A DNA stretch of 64,000 bases from Ophiostoma sp. CBS 140.51 (GCA_029298735.1 JANSLP010000030.1:1-64000), one strand, 5' to 3'. Shown: positions 1 through 12,567, counted from the stretch's first letter. Program-made: numbers and translations. Notes: generated by a model from the letters alone, not told the origin.

Positions 1-3000
1 CACTACCAACTCGGCATGTGGACAAAACACAAGCCACCGAGATAACGCAGCAGGACATATAAGAAAAAGATGAAAATGAAAATAAATAGAACAGATACGG
101 AAAAATGACGATAATGTCATAATATACAATTAAAGCAAATAAACAATGGAGATGCGCAAAAAAGATAAAAAAAACAACAAATCAAGACAGAACAAAAATA
201 GTGTGATCAGATAACCCAGAGGCTACGGTACGGAGCACATAAGACATTTTTGACCCCCGCTAACTTTTGTTCGCGTTGTGGTCGCCACACACGTGACGTA
301 AATACATAACCGATTCTCCAAGATGTGTCTTACTGTGAACATCAAGTCCGGTCAACTTGCGCCGTATTTCATCAAAAATTACTCAGTTTGGTAGTGTCAC
401 ACGTGAGCTGCCGTTCTTACGAAGATCAAAGAGATTTTTTATCAATCTTTGATGATCGATAAGATGCAGCCTTGATCATCCTGCGTCATGTAGTCTGCCT
501 CGGGAAGGCCCACGTCTACCACAGGTCCAAGACACCCTGGCCCAGGTCCCACTTTTTGGCATTGCACCCTCAGCTCAGACCTCTGAGGAATGCTCCTTGG
601 TACTTTTGCACCCGCCCGCCAGGTAACGGAGTCATGCCAGAAGGGATGATGCAGAGATTGATAAAAAGATAAAGGAACGGAGGGGACAAGACAAGGGAAA
701 TTCCGAAAGGAGATTGTAAGGGCTGCAAGGACAGCAAAGCGTGGAGCTTGTCTCGCTTTGGATGGTGTGCGAGAATTGAAAAGTAAGGACCCGGAGACCT
801 TTTTTTTTTTTTTTTTTGTTCGTTGGCTTCTTGTTGTGGTTGGTCTCGTTACTTCCTTTCACTTGGCTCGCTGACGTGGGATTTTCTTGTCCTTACTAAA
901 GTGCCCGAAGTCGGCAGGCAGGGCCAGATGAACGACACACCGCGCTCCTTTGGGACAAGAGATGGGTGATAGATTTGTTGTATTTCTTGGCCACAATTTT
1001 CATTTGAACAGACGATTCTACGGCACCGTATGCCGTCGAGACAGTATATCATCGTGCATTAATTCAACATCAAGAAGCTGTCAAAAGGACCAAACAACAT
1101 GGATCGAGAGGATCAAATAGAATGGCACATGCTAGAGAGCCGTTGAAACTCTCGTACCCAAATTAATTCCACGCAGCACCCACTGAAAGACTGCCCCAGA
1201 AGCCCCACAGCGCCTACGGCGCCCACATCCCTCCCACAGAGAGCCCGGCAGGATCTGCGTTTTCCAGGGCTTTTGTGCTGGTCTAGGACAGTCCTGCCGA
1301 CTGGTGTGCCTCCTCGAACGGCGAGGTGCACGCAGCTGGGGTCCTTGTGAAGGATCGGTGTTCGCCGTTAGTCAAGAAAAATTCGTCAGTACGACCACAC
1401 GGGACCGCCGTACGAAAGACGAGGTTGGTCTCGACAGAGACAGTTTTCACGCCAAAAGCTGGTGGGACACCATCACCGAATCGCTTTGAGGCTACCTTGC
1501 AGCGCTGATCTCTGTCTGTGTTGCAATGTTTTGATGCAAATGCCACCCCGCGGGCCGCTGTCACTCTTCATTACCTGCAACGACAGAAAAACTTGGCATA
1601 AACGTCGAGACTGGAGGTGCAGTACATCGTCAACAAAGGAAGACAACGCAGCACTCTGTTCACGAGGACTTGCACATACTTCGGGTGCCAAACACCATAC
1701 TTTGAATGGCGCAGTTTTGCGTTAGCGGCTCTGGGTGGCTCTTTGTGCGGCTCACAATTCTGGCTCTGGCTGTGGCGTTGGCCAAAGTTTGGCTTTGGCT
1801 TCTTTGCAGTTTCTTTTTGCGCCCGCAAAATGGGGTTAGAGGAGAGCGCCACTTTGACGGCTCCTACCGCGGTGCATTGCAGACAACCTCGCTTCTTTCC
1901 TAGCAATGGATTGTAAGACGACCCTTACGTTGCTACCGTACGACAGGGGAGTTTTTTTTGTGTTGGTTCTTTGTTTTGTTTTGCTTTCAATATCAACGTC
2001 GATGCAAAATTTTTATCAATAGCAAATTGCTCTATTTTGCCCGCCTCGGTACTTCTCTGCATTGGCTTCGGCTCTTTTACACCACAAAAAACTCAAAATA
2101 AACGCAAACCATTGTGTCGCGGCGTCTTGGCCTTGACTTGTCTGGGTCCTTCAGCCTGGTCTGGACCTTAGTCTGGGCTTTCCGGGCCTTGTTGGACCAC
2201 AAGGTGCGTTGCCCAGAACTTGACACTTCTCGTTTGGGTGCTCTCTTTTCTAATGTGAATGGGATCTATTGTCTGGGCATTGATTTTGAGGCTCGATATT
2301 TCTGGCTTTGTTTTTTGCTTTGTTCCGACAAATTTGCGTGTTTTGCTTGGCCCCTTTTTACTTTGAGATCATGGCTTTCCCAGAAAGGAGACCCAAGGCC
2401 GAAGACCGCATCCACTGTGTGCATGGGACGCGTGGGAGATGTTGGAGGAAGCGTAAAAGGACGTGGGAGAAAAGGTGGGTGAGGGAGGGTGAGGTGGATG
2501 CTGTGGGCATGGACAAGCGAGGGAAGAAGAAGAAAAGAAAAATCTGCAAGCTGAGCCAAGAAGCTTGCGGAGACGGCGTGACATCCAGAAGCAGCCGCCT
2601 GGGAAAGCGGGAAAGGCCCAGGAGAGGTAATTCACCCGCTCTAATTCAGAACAGCAAAGATTCAGAGCCCGAGAACCAAGAAATGCCCAGAGGCGAAGGA
2701 AGCCAGAGCTGAGAAAATCCTCAAACATCAGAACCAAAAGGTGCTGACAAGGCCGAAACCAGAGAAGAAAAGCTCGTACTAAAACTGCAAACGAGAGGAA
2801 ACGAACGGCCCTGCCAAGACCGCCAATGTCGACTTTGCTTGAATTGGTTTCCACACCCTTCAAGATCGACGGCCCATTTTGCTTTATCAGGCCTAGACCT
2901 GCTTTCGGTGCGCCCTGGAAGCTGGTCTTTGGGGGCCCCGGTGGGCGCTCTGGTTTGTTCAATTTTTCTTCCTTTTTCCACCCCGGCGACCTCTATTTTT

Positions 3001-3431
3001 CTAGCTTTGTTTTTGTTTCTCTAGCTGGTTTTTGTCACCACACTCGGGCGAAACCTGGACATTCCTTGGTCCTCTTGGCCATCTGATTAGATTGATGAGA
3101 AGGAGGAAAGAGGAGCGAACGCCAGCCAAAAATTAGCGGATCGATGAAAGAGATAAAAAAAAAAAAAAAAAAAAGTGAGACAAAAATATCGGAGCCGCGG
3201 AAAGCGTGCATACATGCAATGCAGAACAGAGAATTAATTACAGGGTGCGTGCAATGTTCTTCTTGCCCGTCCCGTCGTGTGCTGCACTGTATGTCTTGGT
3301 ATTAATACAGCGCCCATCCCACGCCGATCTCTTTGTATTTTCCCGCTTCCTTTTCTCTTCTTCAACCTCCATCCTTTGTTTCTGCTTTGTCGTTGCATCC
3401 ATCTCCACGCAACCTCAACAACACCACCGCA
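1..3431. other. Gene-free stretch upstream of the siderophore transporter
   Basis: Only short overlapping open frames on both strands with no recognisable domain and biased, low-complexity composition. It holds an 18-nt T run (800-817), stretches rich in ggctctgg/ctttggc words (about 1730-1800), and a 20-nt A run (3155-3174). One HGATAR-type site (AGATAA, 3151-3156) lies about 280 bp before the transporter ATG. This is the class of site bound by iron-responsive GATA repressors, but a single copy is weak evidence. Confidence 0.6.
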
Positions 3432-5255
3432 ATGGCCGAGAAGCAGGTCAATACCGTCGATCCGGTCGCGCCGGCGTCCGCTCCCGAGATCGCGTACGAC
3501 AACAAGGTCAACAACAACGACGTCAAGAACGCCGATGGCCTCAACACCAACACCAACGAGAAGCCTCTTAACGCGTCCAACAGCAGTCTCAACGACCAGT
3601 CTGCTGGTGTTAACCGTATCGAGGCTCTCGCTGCTGTCCTGACTCGCACGGACCGCTTCTTCCTCTTCTTTGGCGTCTTCCTCGTGGCCTACGCCTACGG
3701 CCTTGACGGCACCACCCGCTACACCTACCAGACTTATGCCACCGCCTCCTACGCGGAACACTCGCTGCTCGCCTCCATCAACGTCCTGCGCTCCGTCATT
3801 GCTGCCGCTGCACAGCCAACTGCGGCCAAGATTGCGGATATCTTTGGTCGTGTTGAGCTGGTCCTGGTCTCCATTCTCTTTTACGTTGTCGGCACCATCG
3901 TCCAGGCCTCGTCCAACGGCGTCAGTGCCTTTGCTGGCGGCGCTGTCTTGTACCAGATTGGCTACACTATGGTCATCCTCCTGATCGAGGTCATCATTGC
4001 CGATCTGACGTCAACGCGCGCTCGTCTGCTCTTCTCGTACATTCCCGCGCTGCCCTTCATCATCAACACCTGGGTTAGCGGCAACATCACGGCTGACGTC
4101 ATGGCCGCCACCACCTGGCGCTGGGGCATTGGCATGTGGTGTATCATCTACCCGGTGTGCTGCCTGCCGCTCATTATCACGATGATGCTGGTCGCCCGCC
4201 GCGCCAAGAAGATGGGCCTCCTGAGCCCCTACACCCAGTCTCTGAAGAACCAACGGGGCTCGCGTTCTTTCCTCGTGGACCTGTTTTGGCGTCTCGACGT
4301 CATTGGCATTATCCTGATGATTGCCGTCTTTGCCCTGATCCTGGTGCCTCTCACCCTGGCTGGTGGTGTCAGCTCTACGTGGCACGAGGCGCACATTATT
4401 GCCCCCCTCGTTGTCGGCTTTGTCTGCATTCCCTTCTTTATCGTCTGGGAGATGAAGGCACCTCACCCGCTTGTGCCCTTCCGGCTCATGAAGGACCGCG
4501 GCGTCTGGGCCCCGCTCGGTATTGCCCTGTTCCTCAACTTTGCCTGGTACATGCAGGGCGACTTTTTGTACACTGTTTTGTATGTGGCCTTTGACTTTAG
4601 CATCACGTCCGCCACCCGCATCACCTCGCTCTACTCCTTCTGCAGTGTCATCACTGGCTTCTTGCTCGGCTTCGTCGTCTTCCGCGTCAAGCGTCTCAAG
4701 TACTTTATCCTCTTCGGCACCATGCTTTTCCTCGTGGCTTTCGGTCTGCTGATCAAGTTCCGTGGTGCGGCTACCGCCTCCAACCGCTCTGGTGTTATTG
4801 GCGCTGAGGTCCTTTTGGGTATTGCCGGTGGCATGTTCCCCTACCCTGCCCAGGCTTCCATCCAGTCTTCGCTGAAGCACGAGAACCTGGCTGTCATCAC
4901 CGGTGTCTACCTCGCCACCTACAACATTGGCTCCGCCTTTGGCAACACCGTTTCGGGTGCCGTGTGGTCCCAGGTCCTCCCTGCCACGCTGGAGAAGAAC
5001 CTGAACCCCATCAACAGCACTTTGGCCCCCCTGGTCTACGGCAACCCTCTGGCCTACGCCGACTTGTACCCTGTCGGCACCATTGAGCGCGACGCCATTA
5101 TTGATTCCTACAAGCATGTCCAGCGCATGCTTACCATTACTGGTATCGGCCTCTGTGTGCCTCTTATCGTCTTTGCCTTGCTCCTGCGCAACCCCAAGCT
5201 CAACGACGAGCAGACCCTGGCCAAGAGCAGCGACTCCGACTCCGTTATTGCCTAG
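3432..5255 (+). CDS. MFS siderophore-iron transporter (ARN/MirB/Sit1 family)
   Basis: Intronless, 607 aa from the ATG at 3432. The frame is open back to 3333, but those codons look like leader sequence, and MAEKQ starts a normal polar N-terminus. A hydrophilic N-terminus of about 70 residues is followed by roughly 14 hydrophobic segments, as in fungal siderophore-iron proton symporters. The first membrane segment reads FFLFFGVFLVAYAYGLDGTT, followed by the tyrosine-rich YTYQTYATASY stretch typical of this family. A loop with ADIFGR is the MFS motif between TM2 and TM3. The family imports ferric siderophores across the plasma membrane. The substrate (coprogen, TAFC, ferrichrome) cannot be read from sequence. 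No siderophore biosynthesis gene lies beside it. The 450-aa frame on the opposite strand is a shadow. Confidence 0.9.
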   Translation: MAEKQVNTVDPVAPASAPEIAYDNKVNNNDVKNADGLNTNTNEKPLNASNSSLNDQSAGVNRIEALAAVLTRTDRFFLFFGVFLVAYAYGLDGTTRYTYQTYATASYAEHSLLASINVLRSVIAAAAQPTAAKIADIFGRVELVLVSILFYVVGTIVQASSNGVSAFAGGAVLYQIGYTMVILLIEVIIADLTSTRARLLFSYIPALPFIINTWVSGNITADVMAATTWRWGIGMWCIIYPVCCLPLIITMMLVARRAKKMGLLSPYTQSLKNQRGSRSFLVDLFWRLDVIGIILMIAVFALILVPLTLAGGVSSTWHEAHIIAPLVVGFVCIPFFIVWEMKAPHPLVPFRLMKDRGVWAPLGIALFLNFAWYMQGDFLYTVLYVAFDFSITSATRITSLYSFCSVITGFLLGFVVFRVKRLKYFILFGTMLFLVAFGLLIKFRGAATASNRSGVIGAEVLLGIAGGMFPYPAQASIQSSLKHENLAVITGVYLATYNIGSAFGNTVSGAVWSQVLPATLEKNLNPINSTLAPLVYGNPLAYADLYPVGTIERDAIIDSYKHVQRMLTITGIGLCVPLIVFALLLRNPKLNDEQTLAKSSDSDSVIA

Positions 5256-5730
5256 ATGTATGCGTAAAGCGCACTTTTTCATTTGCAAAAGCATTTTTAT
5301 TTTACATATTGTCAAACGTGATGGCTGAGAGGAACATTCTTTCTTCGATTGCGTCACGATCACTCACGTATTCCATAATTTAATACCATCTTTAATTCCA
5401 TACGTTTCTGTTGTTTAACATTGTGTTGCATTATCTAGGTTCGCAACTGTTCTGAGGCTGTTCTTGGATAGGTCCGCACATTTCAGTAAAATCGTAATCA
5501 ATGTACTTCTTTACTGCCTTTGCTGCTCGTCTCCTCACACAGGATGATGCAAACGAGTGGGGGAAATGCACAAGTATGAATCACACCTCGTACAAGGACT
5601 CGCACATTTCGTATCTTCAAACACAACTTTACTCATCTAGCTTCTCTCGCAAACCCTTCAAAAAATAAAAAAAATTACGTCCAATCCCTTTCCCCCCAAG
5701 ACCAACCCCTTCCGACACATTATGCAGAAT
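5256..5730. other. Convergent 3' intergenic region
   Basis: AT-rich spacer between two converging genes. It holds the 3' untranslated regions only. I see no gene, repeat or structured RNA. Confidence 0.6.
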
Positions 5731-7543
5731 CTAAAGGTTGACGCCGTCTTTGCTCAGTGAGTACACAGTAACCTCGGCGATCATTGTGCGCGCTGGTATA
5801 CATATCGGAACGACAGTGCCCGCATAGTCCAAGACTTCATTTGGCATGTTGGCCCACAAGCCGCTACGAGATTCGTCCCCGTTCAGCTTTCTCTCGGTGC
5901 GCAACTCTCCCGTTGCTGGATCAGCGACGGATTTTTCCAAGAACCTTAAGATCCCGGTATGCACCGACCCCGGTCGCGTGGATTTATACTCGACCTTGAA
6001 TCCGCATCCGATGAGCAGAAACCGATCGTTCTCTAGCTCAATGATGATGCCGGCACCAGGCCCCGGGGACCCGGGGACGAAGGCTCTGCTAATGGTAAGA
6101 GCATAGTCCTGGAAACTCTTCACAATCGTCGACGGAGCAGCGCCGCCGGTGTCTTCGATGTTTAGTTCGTCGAAAAAGAACCCGAATATGGAGTCAGGCT
6201 TCATGTAGGCCTTGAGTATTATCTGAGAAACTGATGCCAGAAGATGGTAGTGCTTTGTATAGGCACAATCCTTGGCTTTCAGTGTGTCTATGCCGAATGG
6301 GCTTACACCTAATGCCCTGTAGGTGCCGATGGCAGCCCAGGCACGGCGTGCGCCGTACTCGTCCCTTCGCTGTTCAGGAATAAAGAGGGCTTGACCACGA
6401 TGCGTATATGTGTTGCAGATCTGCAAATAGTCGGATGTGTATATGTCGGGAGAGAAAAAGTCGAGTGTTGGCGCAAACTTTTGCCAGATATCCAATACCG
6501 TACTCACGGGGCCGCCGGAGGGATAGTCGCCTGGGAGATTGCCGCCGGCGGCGATGTTGGAGCCTGCGCTGGTTCCCGGCTTTGGCAGCCACGCATTGGT
6601 GAAGAGCGGGATGTCGTACACCTTCTTCCCTGCGGCAGCCACATGCTCGACATAGAGAGCATAGTAGTAGCTCATGAATATCTCGTCGGTGTAGACGCTC
6701 GCACCAAAAACAGCTTCCCAGGAGCCTAGCCGGCCAGTGGACGCAAGCTGCGTCGTAATATTGCTGGTGAGAGACGGAAAGTTGCTCTTCAAATCGGCAT
6801 GCATTGAATCCCAGTCGCCTACAAGGAAGTCACTCAGCTCTGCGGGAACCGGGGCGTGGAAGAGCGTGTCCGCCATCTTGCTGTGGTCTCGGGAATCACC
6901 CAGCAAGCCGACTTCGTTCTCCACCTGGACCAAAATGACGGTCCGTTGCTCATCGATCTGCTTGAGATGCTCCATCAGCATTGTGAATGCTTTGGCATCT
7001 GCCCGGACGCATTCTTCGTTGAAAATCGAGATGACGTTGGCGACGTCCGTGCTGCCATCCGGGTCTCCGCACCGCATTCGTGGAAAGCGCAGAGCATCAG
7101 TCTTGACCCAAGTTGGCACATAGCATGACATGCCTGCAAGTATCAATCAGTATCTGGATTTTGACCGGAAATGCAGGCGAAGGAAGGGGGTTGGGGGCAG
7201 GACGGTGTAGAAGAGGACTGTGCAAACCATTTTTGAAAGATCCAAACCAAGTGAGGATCAGGCGCAGTTTGTGTTTCCTGGCCGCAAAGATGACGGCATC
7301 AAGCTCGCCAAAGTCAAACTTGCCCTCCTTTGGCTCAATGTCTTCCCAGGCTACAACGCCCAGGACCGTGTTGACGCCGATTTTGACAATCTCCTCCCAT
7401 ACCGTGTCCATGTAGGCTGCAGAGCTCATTGACGAGTTTTGTAGCTCAGCCCCGAGGATCAAGTACGGCTTTCCGTCGACCAATAGCTGCCAGGAGGCGC
7501 CCACTTTGCGCAATTGGCTGGTTTTGGTGCTCGGTCCTTCCAT
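5731..7543 (-). CDS. GH35-like beta-galactosidase (GanA/DUF5597 type), two exons
   Basis: Exon 1 is 7228-7543 and exon 2 is 5731-7133, with a 94-nt GT..AG intron (7134-7227); the product is 572 aa. The N-terminus (LLVDGKPYLILGAELQNSS) and WEDIEPKEGKFDF are the classic start of a GH35 TIM barrel. ILVQVENEVGLLGDSRD carries the likely acid/base Glu (about residue 179), and LFIPEQRRDEYGARRAW carries the likely nucleophile (about residue 359). The shape is that of the short bacterial-style DUF5597 galactosidases rather than the roughly 1000-aa secreted fungal LacA enzymes. No signal peptide is visible, so it is probably intracellular and would act on imported galactosides. It is divergent from the Zn2Cys6 gene at 8495 and clustered with a sugar transporter and a GH79 enzyme. 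Confidence 0.85.
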
Positions 7544-8494
7544 GGTTGTGTGTCCTGTCGATGTTGAAAATATTGAAAACATGAAAACATGAAAACATGA
7601 AAAATAAAAACCAGCGCAGCTCAACACCGCTCCGTTCATATGGCGGTTATTGCTCGGAAAAGCAAATTGTGGCACTCACAGAGCAGAAACGTCGGATGCG
7701 GTCGCATATAAACCGTTTCACGGAGCAGAGCACGCACCCAGGCAAGTTTTATTGTTATTTCGCACGGAACGACCAGTACGCATTATTGGCAATTGGGTCT
7801 TTCCCACGAGAACACTGACCTGGACGGAGTACTTGCATCAAAGAAGGAAAAGAAAACCCTCAAGGATGACCACAGTATGGAAGCTGTCGGACAAGGTTGT
7901 CGGAATAGCCTTGCTTGTTTTGGATTAACGAATAGCAGGCGTTTATTCCCGAGCGGCTGACCCAAGAGGCGTCTCAAACTGGGGCCATGTCGAGATAAAA
8001 GTTCCTTCTTTCGCTGTTGTCAACACGACGGGCTAATAATTTCCCACAAGTGATGCTCCGCTGTTTTGTTTTCATACCTTCCCCACTTGAAATCGGAGTC
8101 TCTTCCAATCCAACCTTACTCCTCATTCTCCCCTCCGCTTCCCCACAAGACCTTGTGACCAGTCAAGTTGGCCTTGTCGCAGCGAATTACACGCTTTTAT
8201 CGCCGAGGGACAGTGGGACTTTTGCGGGATTCGAGATTGAAGTATTAAATCTCTCGTTTGGCCAGCTTCATCGGTAGGTTGGCGATGGGCGAACGCTTCA
8301 CCCCTGGTTCACATCCAAACACCCGGCCATTACCATCATCGTTTTCATATAGCGGAACCCGGAGGTCACAGCGCTTTATCACCGACAAGATAGCGATCTA
8401 TTCGCACCGGCGAACAGCGTCGGCACCAAAATACTCCAAACGCACAGCCTGTGGCCGGCTGATCCAGAGGATCCGTCGTCAACCGCCTCGAACG
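7544..8494. promoter_or_regulatory. Divergent promoter region between GH35 and the Zn2Cys6 regulator
   Basis: About 950 bp shared by two divergent genes. It contains a 3.4-copy tandem repeat of the 8-mer GAAAACAT (7575-7604). It also holds two direct TGTCGGA motifs with 13-nt spacing (7885-7891 and 7898-7904) and an inverted CCGACA (8382-8387). CGG-type direct repeats are typical Zn2Cys6 binding sites. Binding by the neighbouring regulator is inference. Confidence 0.4.
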
Positions 8495-9979
8495 ATGAAG
8501 CCAGTGTCAGCATGCACACAATGCCGGACCAGCAAGCGAAAATGCAGGCAGGTCAACGGCCACGACGGTCCATGCCACCAGTGCAAGCAGAGCAGACTAG
8601 TCTGCTCTTTCCGGGCACAACAGCCTCAGCCAACGCCGCGGCAAATTCGCTCATGTTCTGGGCCGTATGACGGGCCATATGACAGGCCATGGTTGTGCCC
8701 CCCTCGTTTTCGTGTCTCCGCTGATCTGGGGCAAGTACTCGTTGAAAAGTACATCAAACACATTCACGACCGACCCCACAGCATTTTCCATCCCGCATCT
8801 CTTCGCTTGGCCGTTCGCGACAAGCAACTGTTGCCTGGTCTGTACTGCGCATTGCTGAGTCTCGGTGCGCGATTCCACGAAGAGGCGCATGTGTCGGATC
8901 TAACGGAGAGTCTATTTGAGGACGCCAAAAACTATCTTCACATGCACCTCGAAAATGTGTGCTTGCAGAACATCCAGGCATGCATCCTTGTCGCCTACCT
9001 CTCCGCCGCCGCCATGAAGCCGTCATCGGAAGCACTTTACCTGGGTATTGCCATAAACATGGCGCAGATTCTACAACTCAACGTTCCTAATCTCAACGAG
9101 CCTATCTTGATACAAGAGCTGAAGAGACGCATTTGGTGGTCTTTATTCATGAGCGACTACTGGTGCGCAACAGGCAACGGCATATCGCGGAAAATGAGTG
9201 GTCTCGATCAAAAGGTCGACTTGCCCATGGACGAGCTTGTTTTCCAAGGGCTTACTGGGAACGAGCATGTCCTGGTAAATCGTCCCGCGCCCGGGCTCTG
9301 GGCACATATGATCACCCTGGTCAACGTCTTTGGACACATCCAAGAGCTCAATTGTCGCATCACTCACCAAAATCAAAGCGAACCACTCATCAAACACGAG
9401 GTTCTAATGCTTGGGCAAGCGCTGACAGAATGGGAACAAGGTCTCCCCGAGTCTGTCAAATACAGCCGGGCAAACCATTGCGCCCACCGCGATAGAGGAC
9501 TCGGCGGTACCTTTGTATGTCTCTACCTGGGCTTCTACCATTACTCTACCCTGCTCTACTACCAATTTATCGGCTTCAATCAAGCCGCAACCGCAGATAC
9601 GCGCAGGTTTGCAGAGCTGTGCAAGTTCTACGCCACAAAGCAGAGCGAGTTACTTCGAGCCGACAGAGAACTAGGGTCTTGCGAGGTACTGCATCCAGGA
9701 ACAGGGCACGAGACGGCGATTTCTTCAGCGGTCCACCTTCATACCCTGTTACTCGGACAAGAAGATGAAACTACATCTGCCATGCGATACCTGAAGTCGA
9801 ACCTCGAAGTCATCGAGGAGTTGGCTCGGTATTGGCCGTCTCTAGACTTGACAATAAGGCGGCTCACAGTCTACCAGAGGGAATGCTTGCAGACTACGGC
9901 CTCGCAGACATACAAATTTGATCAACGGACTGCACGATTTTTGCTGGAATACCACTTGCCACTGGACATGAATCATTGA
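8495..9979 (+). CDS. Zn(II)2Cys6 transcription factor with Fungal_trans domain
   Basis: 494 aa from the ATG at 8495. The frame is open back to 8258, but the zinc cluster follows directly after MKPVSA. The cluster CTQCRTSKRKC...CHQCKQSRLVC has Cys at residues 7, 10, 17, 27, 30 and 37 (spacing 2-6-9-2-6), a normal binuclear zinc cluster. The middle part contains the fungal-specific regulator region: ISRKMSGLDQKVDLP after an R-R-x-WW-like stretch (KRRIWWSLF). Predicted nuclear DNA-binding regulator. It lies between the GH35 gene (divergent) and the sugar transporter (convergent), so it is the best candidate activator of the cluster. No intron is evident. Confidence 0.85.
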   Translation: MKPVSACTQCRTSKRKCRQVNGHDGPCHQCKQSRLVCSFRAQQPQPTPRQIRSCSGPYDGPYDRPWLCPPRFRVSADLGQVLVEKYIKHIHDRPHSIFHPASLRLAVRDKQLLPGLYCALLSLGARFHEEAHVSDLTESLFEDAKNYLHMHLENVCLQNIQACILVAYLSAAAMKPSSEALYLGIAINMAQILQLNVPNLNEPILIQELKRRIWWSLFMSDYWCATGNGISRKMSGLDQKVDLPMDELVFQGLTGNEHVLVNRPAPGLWAHMITLVNVFGHIQELNCRITHQNQSEPLIKHEVLMLGQALTEWEQGLPESVKYSRANHCAHRDRGLGGTFVCLYLGFYHYSTLLYYQFIGFNQAATADTRRFAELCKFYATKQSELLRADRELGSCEVLHPGTGHETAISSAVHLHTLLLGQEDETTSAMRYLKSNLEVIEELARYWPSLDLTIRRLTVYQRECLQTTASQTYKFDQRTARFLLEYHLPLDMNH

Positions 9980-10534
9980 GAGACAAATTTTTCCGGCTCT
10001 ACCAGCACTGCCTCCCGAGAAGAATTGTAACTCGACCTTTTTGATGCACTTGGGGTTGGCTGTATTGTGAGGGTTTTTAACAAACGACAAATCGGCCTCT
10101 GTTCACGTCATAGCAATGAATCATTGAACCAAATAATACGGTGCACAGTGCGACTTATTGGGCAGCAAGTAACTGAGGGCAAATGTGATTGCATAAATAC
10201 AGTTCGAACATTGATATATGAAGAGCTATACTAAACAAGACTCCCAGGTGCACACGTTGAGAAACAAATAAATGTCCTCAAGCAGCCGCGAGGCCGGACT
10301 GACAAATACGGCCCACTAAGAAACGTCTGATTTGTATAATCCCAAAATTGACTGTCTGAAAGAACTCTCCACCCAGATGAAGGCTTGCACGATAAATAGG
10401 AGGGTGTGTGGAATCCAGAAGAATGCTCATGTGTCTTATCCTGGAGTTCACAGTGTTAGGAACCAAAAATTCCACAACAAGACGTTGATCTGCGTCGAAG
10501 ATGCTTCTTCTGGCATGCCTTGGATTAATTGAAT
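9980..10534. other. Convergent 3' intergenic region
   Basis: Spacer between the converging regulator and transporter genes. It is AT-rich with no supported gene or repeat. Confidence 0.55.
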
Positions 10535-12567
10535 CTACACCAGCGTGGCAACCTTGGATCCCGCAGTCTCTTCTTGCTCGGCGACTCCGACGGGTTTGCC
10601 AGGCTTTTCAACAATTTCAATGGTGTTGCGGGCCATCTCGTCGTGGAGTAGATCGGCGCCTTTGACAGTGTGGTTGGCACCTCCAAAGAGCACATCTATT
10701 TCCTCGAGAGACGTAGTTTTTGTCTCCGGCACGAACCACCAACTGAAGGCAGCCAGGGAAAAGTTGCACGACATGAAAAAGAAGAAGGTTTTCCTTTCCA
10801 ATTTGTTAGCACGCTAGATTAAACATGGTGGAGAGCATGTTGGAGGAGTGTGAATAAGAAAAGAGAAAAAAAAGAGACTTACAAGCCGCAGTTGGCGTAG
10901 AACGTTGGGAAGAACTGGTTGAAAATGCAACCTGCCACATTTTGCATTTGGGTGCACATGCCCGTGGCCTGGGTACGCACGTACATGGGGAAGACCTCTC
11001 CGTTTAAGATCCATACTGCTGCACCCCACGATGGTTTGTAGAAGAGAATGAAGATGAAGAGCATGGCGACAATGGCGATACCGACAGGCTCCGTCTTTCC
11101 ACCTGCCGGCGTATCTGGCGTGGACAAGCCAATCACAGGCACAATAAGCATGGCAACGCCCATGCCAATACCGCCGACCACAAGCAGGAACTTTCTGCCA
11201 AAGCGATCGGCCATCCATGCGGCATTCAGCGTGAACAGGATCGCGAACGTGGCATTGATGGCATTGATGAGGTTGATGGTGGAAGTCGACGACCACACTT
11301 TCTTGTAGATGGTGGAAGAGTACTGTGCAAGAGTAGACTGGCCGGTGACCTGTTGGCCAACGTTGACGAGGCCAATGATAATCAACCGCTTGCGGACAGA
11401 CACGTCCTTCCACAGGGCGATGTAGGAATTCGCCATGACCTCTTTCTCGAAGAGGATGGCTTCGCGAATGCTCAGTATTTCAGCCTGTACTTCCTCCTCC
11501 GTGTCGCGCATCCTCCGGAGGACCTTCTCAGCCTTTTCGATATGGCCACGCTGGACCAACCAACGAGGACTCTCGGCGCAGAACGGTAGCTGGAACATAA
11601 TCAGGGCGGGGATGAGGATTTGGAGCAAGACGACCATCTTCCAACTCCAGTCCTTCATAGAATGGATGCGGGGAGTAGTGCCGTAGTTGGCCCAGAAGGC
11701 AATGAAGGCTCCGACGGAGTAATTGGTTTGCCAGAACGACACTGACAGGTTAGTTTCTACCTTACAAATACCAAGAAAAAAAGGTTCTCCATCATTTTTT
11801 TTTCTTTCTTTTACCGAGACTTACTCAAAGTGCCGCGGATTTCGGCAGGGGAAACCTCTCCCAGGTAGACCGGTCCAGCGCCTACAAATCTCTAGTCAGA
11901 ATGATGCTTGGATGCTTGCCAAGAACAAAAAAAAAAGGGATGAGACTCACACGCGCACAAGCCCTGTCCAATTCCCAACAAGACACGACCGCCGATGAAG
12001 TAGCTGAGAGCGTGGTACGGAGCAAAAGTCTGGAGGAAGGCACCAATGACACCAAAAAGACAACCAATAAACATCGTCCAGCGACGCCCGAGGTATTCGC
12101 ACTAGATATCGCGGCCTCGTGTAAGCTTTATGACTCATGGTAATGAGGGCGGTGATCGGGTTCGGGATATTTTGACCTACCATAGGGCTAGCAAAAAACC
12201 ATCCTGTGATGATGGCACCCAGAGCACTTGAAGTGTTGACCATTCCTAGAAGGTTTCCAGTCTAAAGTGAAAGAGAGAAAAGAACGTCTTAGTCCAGCTG
12301 TGGAGTGGTGGTTCTCGGGGTCGTGGTGACAAGGGGATTAAACAGTACCGGATTGTTGAACCAGTCAAGCCAGTAAGTGTTGGTCTGGATGGCATTGAAT
12401 ACAGAACCGTCAAAACCCACGAGCGTCTCGCAGCTCGCGGCCACCATGGCGATGTACCTGGCACGAGTCGTCAACAGTCGAACTCTGACTTATCGCAAAA
12501 AGGCCGTCAGAATGGCCAACATAATGGACAAGACTAACCAGGTATAAAGTCGCTGTTTCGAAACCAT
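10535..12567 (-). CDS. MFS sugar transporter (hexose/lactose-permease-like), seven exons
   Basis: Exons on the minus strand: 12539-12567, 12349-12457, 12181-12261, 11951-12101, 11825-11881, 10883-11741 and 10535-10793. All introns are GT..AG and the frames join exactly to give 514 aa. Sugar-transporter marks in order: FGFDGSVF-like start (LVGFDGSVFNAIQTN), EYLGRRWTM, GRVLLGIGQG, AGPVYLGEVSPAEIRG, AESPRWLVQRG, GQQVTGQSTLAQYSS, DRFGRK, and the C-terminal PETKTTSLEEIDVLFGG. Twelve membrane segments are expected at the plasma membrane. The last acceptor was placed at 10794/10793 because it alone keeps NCGL joined in frame to KTFFFFM. Beside GH35 and GH79 genes the substrate is probably a galactoside, glucuronide or released sugar, which is inference. 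Confidence 0.88.

Noticed and set aside
2369..2962. 197-codon minus-strand frame near the left end
   Set aside because: No domain, low complexity, overlapping frames on the plus strand.
4011..5363. 450-codon frame antisense to the siderophore transporter
   Set aside because: Shadow frame; composition is the complement of membrane-segment codons.
8258..8494. N-terminal extension of the Zn2Cys6 regulator
   Set aside because: Open frame, but the usual short lead into the zinc cluster starts at 8495; the upstream codons look like leader sequence.
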